A DNA stretch of 64,000 nucleotides. Source: Clostridia bacterium. Its GTDB lineage: Bacteria; Bacillota; Clostridia; TANB77; CAG-508. Location of the stretch: positions 1 through 64,000 of the forward strand of contig JAEESU010000006.1 of NCBI GenBank assembly GCA_016290095.1. Reading direction: 5' to 3'. This document shows positions 16,740-27,104 of this stretch, piece by piece. A model generated the notes under the pieces. It was not told the origin of the DNA. It saw nothing but the letters and a program-made list of their open reading frames with translations, and did no database searches. Numbering within the stretch: position 1 is the stretch's first letter; each line of letters starts with the position of its first letter. The position numbers were made by a program, and so were the translations under genes.

Positions 16740-17805
16740 ATGAATAATTTTGAAAATTGCATTATTCAAGATGACATGAATATAATTAGTAAATTAATAG
16801 ATTATTCAAAATTTAATAATAAAACATTTCTTGTTACCGGTTCATCGGGTATGCTAGCAAGTTATATAGTATATGTATTAATTTATTTAAATGAGAATAT
16901 AGAGAATTTTAAATGCAATATTATATTGGTGGCAAGGAGTACAGATAAATTAAGAGAAAAATATGGAAATTATTTAGAAAAAGATTATATAAAAATTTAT
17001 ATAAGTAATTTAGATACAGAAATTGAAATAGAAGATAGTATAAATTATATAATTCATGCGGCAAGTATTGCGCAAACACAATTTTTTTCTCAAAAACCAA
17101 TTGATGTTATAAACCCAAACACTATAGGGACGAAATATTTATTAGATTTGGCAGCCAAGAAAAAAATTGAAAGTTTTTTATATTTTAGTACATGTAGTAT
17201 TTATGGAAAAATATTAAATAATAATCATATAGATGAAAATACGTATGGAATATTAGATCCATTAGATATTAATAGTTGTTATAGTGAAAGTAAAAGACTT
17301 GGTGAAACTATGTGTAAAGCATATTTTTTACAAAAGGATGTAAAGACTAAAATAGCAAGAATTTCACACACATATCGGGCCTACTCTTGATTTAGAAAGT
17401 GATAATAGAGTATTTGCAGAATTTATAAAAAATATTATTAATAATAAAGATATTATAATGAAAAGTAGTGGAAATGCAGTTAGAAGTTTTTTATATGTAA
17501 GAGATGCAACAATCGCATTTTTCAAGATATTAATTGATGGAAAAGATGGAGAAGCATACAATGTTTCAAATCCTGAACAAAATATTTCTATAAAAGAATT
17601 AGCTGAAAGATTAGTTAAAGAATTTTCGGAAAGAAATATAGCTATTCAATACGAAAAAAAAGATAGAGGATATGAAGAAAATAAATATGACAATAAAATA
17701 ATATATTCTATAAATAAGTTACAAGCTTTAAATTGGAGTCCAACAATATCTATTGAAGAAGGATTTAGAAGGACAGTAGAAAGCTTTGATAAGGAGTTAA
17801 AATGA
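16740..17805 (+). pseudogene. NAD-dependent epimerase/dehydratase, frameshifted
   Basis: A ~355-codon extended short-chain dehydrogenase split by one extra base. The 5' part has the NAD loop TGSSGMLAS and the active site YSESK; it runs into a stop at 17388-17390. Dropping one base at 17376 (tatCggg) restores HTYGPTLDLESDNRVFAEF and joins the rest of the protein (RSFLYVRDAT, YNVSNPEQNISI) to the stop at 17803-17805. Either a genuine recent mutation or a sequence error. By context it would reduce or epimerise the CDP-deoxysugar. The following gene starts within its stop codon (ATGA). Confidence 0.88.
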
Positions 17806-18734
17806 AAAAAATAAGTGTTTTAGTACCATGTTATAATGAAGAAAAAAATATTGCAGAAATGGCTGCAATTATAGCCAAAGAGTTTAAAGATTATTTAATC
17901 AACTATGAATATGAAATTGTTTTTATTGATAATTGTTCTACAGATAGTACAAGAAAAATTATTGAAGAACTTACTAAAAATGATAAAAGGATAAAAGCAA
18001 TATTTAATGCTAGAAATTTTGGATTTGTTAATTCTCCATATTATGGTCTAATGCAAGTTACTGGAGATTGTGCAATTCAAATAGCTGCTGATTTTCAAGA
18101 ACCACCTGAAATGATACATAAATTTGTTGAAGAATGGGAAAGTGGATGGAAAGTAGTAATAGGAATAAAGAATAAAACACATGAAAATTTAATTATTAAA
18201 GGCTTCAGAAATTTATATTATAAATTAATTAGAAAATTTTCAAAAGTTGAACAGATAGATCATTTTACAGGATTTGGACTATACGATAGAGAATTTTTAG
18301 ACTTTTTGAAGAAAATAGATGATTCAACTCCATATTTAAAAGGTGCAGTAGCAGAATTTGGATTTAAGAGAAAATCTTTATATTATGAACAAAAAAAGAG
18401 AAAAGAAGGAAAGACAAGCACAAATTTCTTTATTCTCTATGATACTGCTATGCTTGGTTTTACATCATATACAAAATTTGGACTAAGACTAGCAACTTTT
18501 TCAGGTATGGTAATTGCTTTTTTTAGTTTTATAATCGGATTTATATATTTAATTTTAAAATTGATGTATTGGAATAGTTTTAGTGCTGGTGCAGCTCCAA
18601 TATTAGTTGGAACATTTTTCCTTGGCGCTATACAATTAGTATTTATAGGATTTTTAGGAGAATATATAATGGCAATAAATGAAAGAGTAAAACATAGGCC
18701 ATTAGTTATAGAAGAAAAAAGAATTAATTTTTAG
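17802..18734 (+). CDS. Family 2 glycosyltransferase, DPM1/GtrB-like
   Basis: The GT-A domain starts SVLVPCYNEEKNI, has FIDNCSTDSTR and AADFQEPPE (the place of the usual D-L-Q-D-P-P-E block), and is followed by two C-terminal membrane helices (about residues 228-252 and 265-288). This architecture is that of polyprenyl-phosphate sugar transferases such as GtrB, which load a sugar on undecaprenyl phosphate. It overlaps the previous stop by 4 bases. In this cluster it would charge the lipid carrier used by the GT-C-like membrane proteins that follow. Confidence 0.9.
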   Translation: MKKISVLVPCYNEEKNIAEMAAIIAKEFKDYLINYEYEIVFIDNCSTDSTRKIIEELTKNDKRIKAIFNARNFGFVNSPYYGLMQVTGDCAIQIAADFQEPPEMIHKFVEEWESGWKVVIGIKNKTHENLIIKGFRNLYYKLIRKFSKVEQIDHFTGFGLYDREFLDFLKKIDDSTPYLKGAVAEFGFKRKSLYYEQKKRKEGKTSTNFFILYDTAMLGFTSYTKFGLRLATFSGMVIAFFSFIIGFIYLILKLMYWNSFSAGAAPILVGTFFLGAIQLVFIGFLGEYIMAINERVKHRPLVIEEKRINF

Positions 18735-18753
18735 TGTACATTAAGAGGAAAAA

Positions 18754-20001
18754 ATGAAAGAAAAAAAACAAAAAATATTAATAATTATAGCATTAATATT
18801 TTTAGCATTTATAGTAATTAATAAAAATTTAAATAGTGTTAATTTTGCTTCAATTACATATGGAAGAGGGATGCTTGAAGAAGGAAAGAACATATATAAT
18901 AATTACTCATTTATAGTGGAAGATGAATTTGAAAATCCTAATTGGTTTTTGGATTTAGTATTAGCAAAAACATATATGCAATTTGGCTTTTTAGGTGTTT
19001 ATATTTTTTATATAGTTCTAACAAGTGTTTTTGGAATGACTATATATTATTTATTAGTTAAAAAATATAACAATCAATTACTAGCATTTCTATTTGTTAG
19101 TTTATTATTGATTTTATCAAAGAAAGTTTTTAATAACATTATATGTTCAATGTCATTATTTATATTAATTTTGGAAGTACATTTTATTTCTAAGTGGATT
19201 AACACAATGCAAAAAAGATATTTGTTGTTCACTTTTATAGTTGTAGCTATATTAACAAATATAAATGCATCAGTATATCCTATAACACTATTATTGTTAA
19301 TTCCATTTTTAATAGAAATGATATATAAAAAAAGCAAAAAAATGGAAGATAATGGAGATTATTATTTAATTAGTATAGCATTTATTGTTATATTTATAGC
19401 TGGTTCAGTTAATCCATTAAAATGGACACCATATTTAAATATAATAAATATTTGGAGAATGTATAATAAAGTAGTTTTGTTATCAGATTACTATTATATT
19501 TTTCTAGTGGCAATATTACCAATTTCTTATATAGTTAATAAGTATATTAAAGATTCTGCTACAATTATAGTTATTATTTCAATAGCTATTATTTGCATAG
19601 GAGTTGCATTTATATTATTAAATATAAACAAAGAATTTGTTGACCCAAAACAAAATCCAGTTTTGGTTTCAGAATATATAGTGGAAAAAATTGGTTTAAA
19701 CAATTTTACAATAGTACACGATTCTAATATTGGTGATTATCTTGAGTTCAAAAATATACCAGTATTTAATGATTCTAAAAAAGAATTATTATTAAGTGGT
19801 GCACCTGAATATCTAAAATTAAGAGCATTATATGAAATAAAAGATGGAAAAAGAAAATATACAGAATTTTGTCAAAAACAGAATATTAAATATTTTTTAA
19901 TAGCTTATAATGATATAATTTTTAATAAAATAAACAATGATTTAGACTGGAACTTAGTTTATAATGATGATTATTTTTATTTATACGAAATAAATAAATA
20001 A
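18754..20001 (+). CDS. Polytopic membrane protein, GT-C-like, paralogue A
   Basis: Roughly nine hydrophobic helices and a C-terminal soluble segment. Compared with the gene at 21057 it shares the first loop (GxxxLxEG...W..D.VLAKTY..FGF.G.Y), the TNINASVYP/ANTHASVYP motif and the tail (GDYLEFKNIPVFNDSKKE versus GSYLEYKGIPVFIDSRAE). These features resemble lipid-linked sugar transferases of the GT-C fold, but I cannot assign a family number. Start ATG follows AGAGGA. It forms part of the glycan operon. Confidence 0.75.
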   Translation: MKEKKQKILIIIALIFLAFIVINKNLNSVNFASITYGRGMLEEGKNIYNNYSFIVEDEFENPNWFLDLVLAKTYMQFGFLGVYIFYIVLTSVFGMTIYYLLVKKYNNQLLAFLFVSLLLILSKKVFNNIICSMSLFILILEVHFISKWINTMQKRYLLFTFIVVAILTNINASVYPITLLLLIPFLIEMIYKKSKKMEDNGDYYLISIAFIVIFIAGSVNPLKWTPYLNIINIWRMYNKVVLLSDYYYIFLVAILPISYIVNKYIKDSATIIVIISIAIICIGVAFILLNINKEFVDPKQNPVLVSEYIVEKIGLNNFTIVHDSNIGDYLEFKNIPVFNDSKKELLLSGAPEYLKLRALYEIKDGKRKYTEFCQKQNIKYFLIAYNDIIFNKINNDLDWNLVYNDDYFYLYEINK

Positions 20002-20012
20002 GGAGAAAAGTA

Positions 20013-21047
20013 TTGAGAAGTGGAGCAATTAAAATAGCTATAGCAATTGTTTTAATTTCTATAGCCATTTATTTTGTAAAAAATAATAAGAAAATAATTC
20101 CATATGTTGAAAGAATTTTTAATTCAAAATATGCAAAAATTATATATGGTCTTATATTTATTTTATTAATATTATTTTCTTTTTTTACTATCAAATTTAT
20201 ATTGGATAAGTTTGATTTATATGAGACTAATAAAGAAAATCAAGAGATATTTAAAGAACATGAAAGTAAAGTTTTGGAAGAAAATAATTATTATAAATCA
20301 ATTATAAATTTGAATTATTCTGCCCAGAATTACAAGAAGCCATATATTCCAGAAGGCTTTGAATATGTTGGTGGAGAGTGGAATACAGGATTTGTAATAA
20401 GCGATAATAAAAAAAATGAGTATGTGTGGATTCCTTGTACAAATCAAGACAATCAAGAAGTTTCTAAATTAGAGAAAAGATATTTTACAAATTTTCCACT
20501 TATTAGTAAAGACCATTGCTATGATTTAAATTATAAAGATTTTTTGAATAGTGCATTACAAAATGGTGGATTTTATATTTCAAGATATGAGATTGGAAAA
20601 GAAGATAATAATCCTGTTTCAAAAAAATCTGTTTTAATTTGGAATAATATTTCTCAAAAAGAAGCTAATGATTTAGCTAATACAATGAACGATAATCCTA
20701 ACTATATATCAGAACTTCTTAATGGATATGCATATGATACAGCTTTAGAATGGATTTATAAAACAAATAAAATAGAAATAAGTAATTTTATAAAAGAAGA
20801 TGAATTGATTTCAGGAAGAGGAAACCAATATAATGGTATTTATGATATATGTGACAATATTCTAGAATTAACTTTAGAAAAAAATTATGATACAGATATT
20901 GTAAGAGGAGTATATTTAGATACTGCATATGATAAATATGATGACATGTTAGATAGTAATGAAACAAGATTTTCAATAACAGAAAACTTTAAAGATTCAT
21001 TAACTACTTTTAGAGTAGTTTTATATAAAAAGATGGGGGAAGAGTAA
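20013..21047 (+). CDS. Membrane-anchored SUMF1/C-type-lectin-like protein
   Basis: Starts with TTG after AGGAG. Two membrane helices (about residues 5-22 and 43-63) carry an extracytoplasmic domain beginning IPEGFEYVGGEWNTGFVISD and including KKNEYVWIPC, GGFYISRYEIG and a C-terminal GIYDICDNILELTLE block. This is the layout of formylglycine-generating-enzyme (SUMF1) folds, but the paired catalytic cysteines of the enzyme are not evident, so a binding or structural role is likelier. It sits between two paralogous GT-C-like genes, 11 and 9 bases from them. Confidence 0.75.
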   Translation: MRSGAIKIAIAIVLISIAIYFVKNNKKIIPYVERIFNSKYAKIIYGLIFILLILFSFFTIKFILDKFDLYETNKENQEIFKEHESKVLEENNYYKSIINLNYSAQNYKKPYIPEGFEYVGGEWNTGFVISDNKKNEYVWIPCTNQDNQEVSKLEKRYFTNFPLISKDHCYDLNYKDFLNSALQNGGFYISRYEIGKEDNNPVSKKSVLIWNNISQKEANDLANTMNDNPNYISELLNGYAYDTALEWIYKTNKIEISNFIKEDELISGRGNQYNGIYDICDNILELTLEKNYDTDIVRGVYLDTAYDKYDDMLDSNETRFSITENFKDSLTTFRVVLYKKMGEE

Positions 21048-21056
21048 TTAATAAAT

Positions 21057-22517
21057 ATGAAAAATAATAAAAAAGTAAATTTAATAATATTCATAATTTT
21101 AATTATATTTTTCTCTATATCTGTTGTTGAGAAAACATTTCAAAATGACACATATTTCACTATAGTTGTTGGAGAAAAAATATTAAATGAAGGTATATAT
21201 ACAGATGAGGATTTTTCATGGCATGAAGGATTAAAATATCAAAATGTTAGATGGATTTTTGATGTTTTAGTTGCTAAAACATATAATATATTTGGATTTG
21301 CAGGTATATATGCATTAGTATTATTAATTGCATCTTTAATTGGATTAACAGTTTTTTATATATTAATTAAGCAAAGAAATTCGTATTTGATTTCTTTCCT
21401 TTTAACTCTATGTGCTATATATTTATCAAAAGGAGTATTGGCTGCTAGGGCGCAAATATTATCTTTTTATATATTTATTTTAGAATATTATTTTATTTAT
21501 AAGTTATATGAAACTGGTGATAAAAAGAATATTATTATACTGTTTGTTTTATCAATATTATTAGCAAATACACATGCATCTGTATATCCATTATTTTTCG
21601 TGTTTTTTATGCCTTATTTTGCAGAATTTATTTTGTATAAAGTTATAAGAAATAATGCAGAAGATAATAAAATTATATGTGAGACAAATAATAATATTTT
21701 AATTTTATTTATTTCAATGATAATATCTGCGCTTGGAGGACTAATTACACCTATAGGGCTAGCACCATTTGTCAATATGTTCAAAACTGTAAATGAAATA
21801 TCTTCAGATATTATTTCAGAAATGAGATCATTAGTTCCTGCAGTTGATTATCACTTTGCTTTTTATATTTCCGTAGTAGTTGCGGTTGTTGGCTTTACAA
21901 AAATAAAAGTGCATTTAAGAGATTTGTTATATATATTTGGATTTGGAATTCTTTCTTTATCAACAATAAGAAGTGAATATTTTATTTATTTAATATGCAT
22001 ATTTCCACTAGCAAAAATGATTACAGAGTTTATTGAATCTTATGATTTTAAAATATATTTAACACAAAAAAATAAAAATATATTACTAACAATTTGTGCA
22101 ATTCTTATTTTGATTATTAGTGCCAAAAATTTTGCTACAAGAATAGTGCATGAGTATGTAGATACAAGTATGTATCCAATAGATGCTGCAGATTTTATAT
22201 TAGAAAATTTGGATATTAATAATATTAGATTATTTAATCATTTTAATTTTGGAAGCTATCTTGAATATAAAGGTATTCCAGTTTTTATTGATTCAAGGGC
22301 GGAAATCTATTTAGATTCTTTTAATAATAAAAATATATTAAAGGATTGGAGTGATGCTACTACACTAAATGGTTACAAAAAAATTTTTGATAAATACGAT
22401 ATAACTCATGCTATTTTGTATACAAATGAAAGTATAGCAAATCTAATTTGTGAAGATGATGAATGGAAGATGATTTATAGAGATAATTGCTTTTGTGTTT
22501 ATGAAAAAGTTAAATAA
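21057..22517 (+). CDS. Polytopic membrane protein, GT-C-like, paralogue B
   Basis: 486 residues with about ten membrane helices and a soluble C-terminal tail. It is the longer relative of the 18754 product (shared motifs are listed there); the loop WHEGLKYQNVRWIFD after the first helix is the usual place of acidic catalytic residues in GT-C enzymes. The ribosome site is weak (GGGGAAGAG about 15 bases upstream), suggesting coupling to the preceding gene. Last gene of the cluster, closed by the terminator at 22516. Confidence 0.75.
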   Translation: MKNNKKVNLIIFIILIIFFSISVVEKTFQNDTYFTIVVGEKILNEGIYTDEDFSWHEGLKYQNVRWIFDVLVAKTYNIFGFAGIYALVLLIASLIGLTVFYILIKQRNSYLISFLLTLCAIYLSKGVLAARAQILSFYIFILEYYFIYKLYETGDKKNIIILFVLSILLANTHASVYPLFFVFFMPYFAEFILYKVIRNNAEDNKIICETNNNILILFISMIISALGGLITPIGLAPFVNMFKTVNEISSDIISEMRSLVPAVDYHFAFYISVVVAVVGFTKIKVHLRDLLYIFGFGILSLSTIRSEYFIYLICIFPLAKMITEFIESYDFKIYLTQKNKNILLTICAILILIISAKNFATRIVHEYVDTSMYPIDAADFILENLDINNIRLFNHFNFGSYLEYKGIPVFIDSRAEIYLDSFNNKNILKDWSDATTLNGYKKIFDKYDITHAILYTNESIANLICEDDEWKMIYRDNCFCVYEKVK

Positions 22518-22545
22518 AAAGACTTCAAAAGAGAAGTCTTTTTTT
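22516..22545 (+). terminator. Intrinsic terminator of the glycan cluster
   Basis: AAAAAGACTTC (22516-22526) pairs with GAAGTCTTTTT (22533-22543), followed by T residues. Confidence 0.9.
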
Positions 22546-22590
22546 AGTTTTAAAATGCAGAAAAATCTTATAAATTATATGAATTTTAGG

Positions 22591-22619
22591 TTTACAATAA
22601 TTTAAAAATAGTATATAAT
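22591..22619 (+). promoter_or_regulatory. Sigma-A promoter of lysS
   Basis: TTTACA (22591-22596), 17-base spacer, TATAAT (22614-22619), 38 bases before the lysS start. Confidence 0.75.
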
Positions 22620-22656
22620 ATCCTAGTCAAAAATTATTTAAAAGGGGCGAAAAATT

Positions 22657-24156
22657 ATGGATGAAAATCAAAACAATGAAGTAAATGAAGAGGTAGACAT
22701 TAATAAGCTAATGCAAGTAAGAATGGATAAATTAAAAGAGCTTAGAGAAGCTGGAAAAGATCCATTTGAAATAACAAAATATGATAGAACAGATTATTCT
22801 AAAAATATAAAAGATAATTATGATAATTTTGAAGGAAAAGATGTATCTGTTGCAGGAAGAATAATGGCAAAAAGAATAATGGGTAAAGCATCTTTCTGTA
22901 CTATTCAAGATAGCAAAGGTACAATTCAAAGTTATGTTAGTATAAATGATTTAGGTGAAGAATCTTATAAAGCATTTAAAACTTTTGATATAGGTGATAT
23001 CATTGGCTTAAAAGGTTTTGTTTTTAAAACTAGAACAGAAGAGATTTCTATTCATGCTAAAGAAGTTGTATTACTTTCAAAATCTCTAAGAGATTTACCT
23101 GAAAAATTCCATGGTTTAAAAGATATGGATTTAAGATATAGACAAAGATATGTTGATTTAATTGTTAATCCAGAAGTAAAAGAAACTTTTGTTACAAGAA
23201 CACAAATTATAAAAGAAATTAGAAATATATTAGATGAAAAAGGTTACTTAGAGGTTGAAACACCAGTATTAAATACAATTTCTGGTGGTGCAACTGCAAG
23301 ACCATTTATAACACATCATAATACATTAGATATTGATATGTATCTAAGAATAGCAACAGAGTTAAATTTAAAAAGATTAATAGTTGGTGGATTTGATAAA
23401 GTTTATGAAATTGGCAGAATCTTTAGAAATGAAGGAATGGACATCAGACATAATCCGGAATTCACTTCTATAGAATTTTATTCTGCATATGAAAACTATA
23501 ATGACATGATGAGTATTACTGAAGAGATATTTACAAGAATTGCAATGAAATTAAAAGGAACATATAAAATTAATTATCAAGGAACTGAAATTGATTTAAC
23601 ACCAGGATGGAAGAAAATGACAATGATAGAGAGTATTAAAGAAGCATGTGGTGTTGATTTTGATAAAATTCAAACAGATGAAGAAGCAGTAAAAATAGCA
23701 CAAGAAAGAAACATAGAAATTCCAAATGGCAAAGAAACAAGAGGAAATGTTATTGCATTGTTCTTTGATGAATATGTAGAAAAAACATTAATTCAACCAA
23801 CATTTATTTATGATTATCCGATAGAGATTTCACCACTTGCTAAAAAGTGTACACATGATCCAAGATTAACTCAAAGATTTGAAGTGTTTATTGGTGGAAG
23901 AGAATACGGAAATGCATTTTCAGAATTAAATGATCCAATGGATCAATATGAAAGATTTAAAGCTGAAGTTGAAGCTAAAGCAAATGGTGACGATGAAGCT
24001 GGAATGATGGATGAAGATTATGTTCAAGCACTAGAATATGGATTACCTCCAACAGGTGGAGAAGGTATTGGAATTGATAGAATGGTTATGCTATTTACAG
24101 ACAGTAGCTCTATTAGAGATGTTCTATTATTCCCAACTATGAAACCTTTAAACTAA
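22657..24156 (+). CDS. lysS: Lysyl-tRNA synthetase, class II
   Basis: Charges tRNA-Lys. It has an N-terminal OB-fold anticodon-binding domain (about 60-170) and class II catalytic core with motif 2 ([14 protein letters not shown]) and motif 3 ([13 protein letters not shown]). 499 residues is the standard bacterial length. AAAGGGGCG precedes the ATG. It opens a run of housekeeping genes reading on to rlmB with short gaps. greA, a frequent upstream neighbour, is absent. Confidence 0.98.
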   Translation: MDENQNNEVNEEVDINKLMQVRMDKLKELREAGKDPFEITKYDRTDYSKNIKDNYDNFEGKDVSVAGRIMAKRIMGKASFCTIQDSKGTIQSYVSINDLGEESYKAFKTFDIGDIIGLKGFVFKTRTEEISIHAKEVVLLSKSLRDLPEKFHGLKDMDLRYRQRYVDLIVNPEVKETFVTRTQIIKEIRNILDEKGYLEVETPVLNTISGGATARPFITHHNTLDIDMYLRIATELNLKRLIVGGFDKVYEIGRIFRNEGMDIRHNPEFTSIEFYSAYENYNDMMSITEEIFTRIAMKLKGTYKINYQGTEIDLTPGWKKMTMIESIKEACGVDFDKIQTDEEAVKIAQERNIEIPNGKETRGNVIALFFDEYVEKTLIQPTFIYDYPIEISPLAKKCTHDPRLTQRFEVFIGGREYGNAFSELNDPMDQYERFKAEVEAKANGDDEAGMMDEDYVQALEYGLPPTGGEGIGIDRMVMLFTDSSSIRDVLLFPTMKPLN

Positions 24157-24175
24157 TTAAAATTGGAGAAATACT

Positions 24176-24823
24176 ATGAATAAAATAAGGATATTATGCT
24201 ATGGTGATTCAAATACATGGGGATATATTTCAGGTAGTGATCATCAAAGATACGGAAACGATGAGAGATGGACAAAAATATTAGAATCTAATCTTGGAAA
24301 TGATTTTGAAGTAATAGAAGAAGGATTAAACAGTAGAACTATTATATCAAATGATCCAAGACCTGGAAGAGAGGGAAGAAGTGGGTATGAATATCTAATT
24401 CCTTGTTTAGATTCACATGATCCTATTGATTTAGTAGTAGTTATGTTAGGAAGTAATGAGTTAAAATCTATGTATAATAAAACTGCTGAAGAAATAGGAG
24501 AAATGTTTGAAGAGTATTTTGTAAAAATAGTATTAAATAGAAAATCACAAATTAGTGATAATTATCCTAAATTATTAATTGTAGTTCCACCAGTGGTAGA
24601 TGAAAATGGAGAGTATGCAAAAAAAGATAATGCATTTGAGGGAACTGCTCAAAAATCTAAAGAACTAAACAATATTTATAAAAATATTGCTGAAAAATAC
24701 AATTGTTATTTTTTGAGTAATGAAGGCCTAAAACCTGGAATAGATGGCGTTCATTTAGACAAAAATAGTCATAGAAAACTAGCTAACTTATTACAAACAA
24801 AAATAGAAGGAATTTTTAAATAA
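24176..24823 (+). CDS. SGNH/GDSL-type esterase
   Basis: A small serine hydrolase: block I CYGDSNTWGY with nucleophile S12, block III LGSNE, and the C-terminal catalytic Asp-His in DGVHLDKNSH. No signal peptide, so it is probably cytosolic. Relatives act as arylesterases or carbohydrate esterases; the substrate cannot be told. TTGGAG precedes the ATG and the gene starts 19 bases after lysS. Confidence 0.88.
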   Translation: MNKIRILCYGDSNTWGYISGSDHQRYGNDERWTKILESNLGNDFEVIEEGLNSRTIISNDPRPGREGRSGYEYLIPCLDSHDPIDLVVVMLGSNELKSMYNKTAEEIGEMFEEYFVKIVLNRKSQISDNYPKLLIVVPPVVDENGEYAKKDNAFEGTAQKSKELNNIYKNIAEKYNCYFLSNEGLKPGIDGVHLDKNSHRKLANLLQTKIEGIFK

Positions 24824-24847
24824 CTTGAAAAATAAAGGAGATAAAAA

Positions 24848-25591
24848 ATGTTATTTGGTTATGGCGTTGACAAGAGGGTTATATATGCATTGCTAATTGT
24901 TTTAGCAGTAATTTCACTAGCAAGCATGGAAGCAAGTGAATGGTTAACATTATTATTAACACTTCCTGCAGTATTAATTGCTGTAAGTTTCCATGAATTT
25001 GCACATGCGAATGCTGCAGATAAATTGGGAGATACAACTCCAAGAAATCAAGGAAGACTAACATTAAATCCTTTAGTTCATCTGGATTTTTTTGGAACTA
25101 TATTAATGATATTTGCTCATATAGGCTGGGGTAAACCAGTTCAAATTAATCCCAATAATTTTAATAGTAATAAATCAAGAAGCTTTTGCGAGTCAATGGT
25201 TGCATTAGCAGGCCCATTAATGAATTTTTTTATCGCAATTGTTTCTTGCATTGCTTATGTTGTTTTATTTGAAGCAATAAAACCAGGTTTTATAAATACA
25301 GATGCAGGATTATTATTAGAAGCATTTTTAATATTATTAATTTACGTGGACATAGGATTAGGTGTATTTAATTTAATTCCACTTCCACCACTTGATGGAG
25401 AAAAAATTTTTAGAAATTTGTTACCATATAAAATACAACAATGGTTAGATAGAAATTATGCTACACTTTATATGATTTTTATGATTTTATGGTTTTTTGG
25501 TTTCTTAGAAATCATTGTAGCACCAGTAATTGCATTTTTATCTAATGGACTTTTTACTGTTGTGGAATGGATTGTACAATTGTTTATTTAA
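24848..25591 (+). CDS. Site-2 protease family membrane metalloprotease (M50)
   Basis: Polytopic zinc protease with H49-E-F-A-H53 (HExxH) in a membrane helix and the third ligand region NLIPLPPLDGEKI. LNPLVHLDFFGT is typical of the short YwhC-like subgroup without a PDZ domain. 247 residues. AAAGGAGAT precedes the start. Possible substrates are membrane-bound regulators; none is adjacent. Confidence 0.9.
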   Translation: MLFGYGVDKRVIYALLIVLAVISLASMEASEWLTLLLTLPAVLIAVSFHEFAHANAADKLGDTTPRNQGRLTLNPLVHLDFFGTILMIFAHIGWGKPVQINPNNFNSNKSRSFCESMVALAGPLMNFFIAIVSCIAYVVLFEAIKPGFINTDAGLLLEAFLILLIYVDIGLGVFNLIPLPPLDGEKIFRNLLPYKIQQWLDRNYATLYMIFMILWFFGFLEIIVAPVIAFLSNGLFTVVEWIVQLFI

Positions 25592-25603
25592 TAGGAGTTT
25601 AAA

Positions 25604-26599
25604 TTGAAAGATATATTAATAATGGGAATTGAATCAAGCTGTGATGAGACTTCTATTGCTATTGTAAAAAATGGAAGAGAAGTCTTATCAAATGTTATTA
25701 ATTCTCAAATTAAAATACATGAAGAATATGGAGGAGTTGTTCCAGAAATTGCTTCAAGATGTCATACAGAAGTAATTAATCAAATTATGAAAGAGGCTCT
25801 AAAAGAAGCAAATGTTACTATAGATGATATAGATGCTATTGCAGTAACACAAGGACCAGGTTTAGTTGGAGCATTATTAGTTGGTGTATCCTATGCAAAA
25901 GGATTAAGCTATGTTAGTAACAAACCATTGATCGCAGTAAATCATATAGAGGGGCATATTGCAGGAAATTACTTAACATATAGTGAACTTGAGCCACCAT
26001 TTCTGTGTTTAATTATTTCTGGTGGACATACTCATTTAGTAAATGTAAAAAGTTATAATGAGTTCGAAATATTAGGTAGAACAAAAGATGATGCAATAGG
26101 CGAGGCTTTTGATAAAGTAGCAAGGGTAGTTGGATTAGGATATCCAGGAGGGCCTAAAGTAGATAATCTAGCTAAAGAAGGAAAAGCAAATATTGATTTA
26201 CCAGTAAGCCATTTTGATAATTATGATTTTAGTTTTAGTGGAATTAAAACGGCAGTAATAAATTTAAATCATAAAAATCCAAACTTAAATAAAGCAGATC
26301 TATGTGCAAGCTTTGAAAAAGCTGCAACTGAAATGTTAACAACTAATGTAAGGAAAGCAGTAAAAGAATTTCACGCTGACAAAATTGTTTTAGCAGGTGG
26401 AGTATCCAGAAATTCTTATATTAGAGATTCATTTGATAAGTTATCAGATGAATTAAAAATTGAAGTATATTATCCAGAACCTATACTTTGTACTGACAAT
26501 GCTGCTATGATAGGCGCTGCAGGATATTATAATTATACTAATGGAGAAAGAGCAGACTTGAAATTAAATGCTGTTCCTAATTTAAAGATTGGAGAATAA
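25604..26599 (+). CDS. tsaD: tRNA threonylcarbamoyladenosine synthase subunit TsaD
   Basis: Transfers threonylcarbamoyl to A37 of ANN-reading tRNAs together with TsaB and TsaE (not in this window). The ASKHA-fold signature [11 protein letters not shown] is at the N-terminus and the metal site H114-x3-H118 lies in [16 protein letters not shown] and AGGVSRN follow. The start is TTG, with AGGAG correctly spaced; an internal ATG six codons later would cut the first strand. 331 residues. Confidence 0.97.
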   Translation: MKDILIMGIESSCDETSIAIVKNGREVLSNVINSQIKIHEEYGGVVPEIASRCHTEVINQIMKEALKEANVTIDDIDAIAVTQGPGLVGALLVGVSYAKGLSYVSNKPLIAVNHIEGHIAGNYLTYSELEPPFLCLIISGGHTHLVNVKSYNEFEILGRTKDDAIGEAFDKVARVVGLGYPGGPKVDNLAKEGKANIDLPVSHFDNYDFSFSGIKTAVINLNHKNPNLNKADLCASFEKAATEMLTTNVRKAVKEFHADKIVLAGGVSRNSYIRDSFDKLSDELKIEVYYPEPILCTDNAAMIGAAGYYNYTNGERADLKLNAVPNLKIGE

Positions 26600-26602
26600 T
26601 AG

Positions 26603-27088
26603 ATGGTAGAAATGTTTATAAATGGTATAATTTCTTTTCTTTTTTTTATAGGAATTTTAGTTATACGTATTGTATTTATTGTTTTTGTAATATTTATAAT
26701 AATAGAAGAGTATAAAAAATTTAGAGGAAATAATACTTATACTGATGAAACTATTGATAAAAAAAATGTTAATAATGTTATTAATAAAAATAGACCGTTA
26801 AAAGTTATGGTTCCAGATAATGTAAAAAGAAATTCTCAAAAAGAATCAACACAGAAAGAAGATGCAAAAGTTTTTGATGTTTTAAATGAGAAAAGAATGC
26901 TTGAGTCAAAAGGATATAAAAAGACAAGAAATACAAATGAGTATATAAAAAGAGATGGTTTAAGTATTAATAATGCAGATGATTATATTACAAATGAAAA
27001 AGAATTTGATCCTATAAATAATCGTGATGATAATTATAAACCACTTAATGATAACGAAGATGATGATGATCCAATAAAAGATTTATAG
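26603..27088 (+). CDS. Small membrane protein with acidic tail, hypothetical
   Basis: A hydrophobic N-terminal segment (about residues 5-35, one long or two short helices) is followed by a charged, probably disordered cytosolic tail ending in an Asp-rich stretch. No family recognised. It starts 3 bases after tsaD and ends 16 bases before the phosphoesterase gene, so it is embedded in the operon. Confidence 0.7.
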   Translation: MVEMFINGIISFLFFIGILVIRIVFIVFVIFIIIEEYKKFRGNNTYTDETIDKKNVNNVINKNRPLKVMVPDNVKRNSQKESTQKEDAKVFDVLNEKRMLESKGYKKTRNTNEYIKRDGLSINNADDYITNEKEFDPINNRDDNYKPLNDNEDDDDPIKDL

Positions 27089-27104
27089 ATAGAAAGGGAG
27101 ATAA

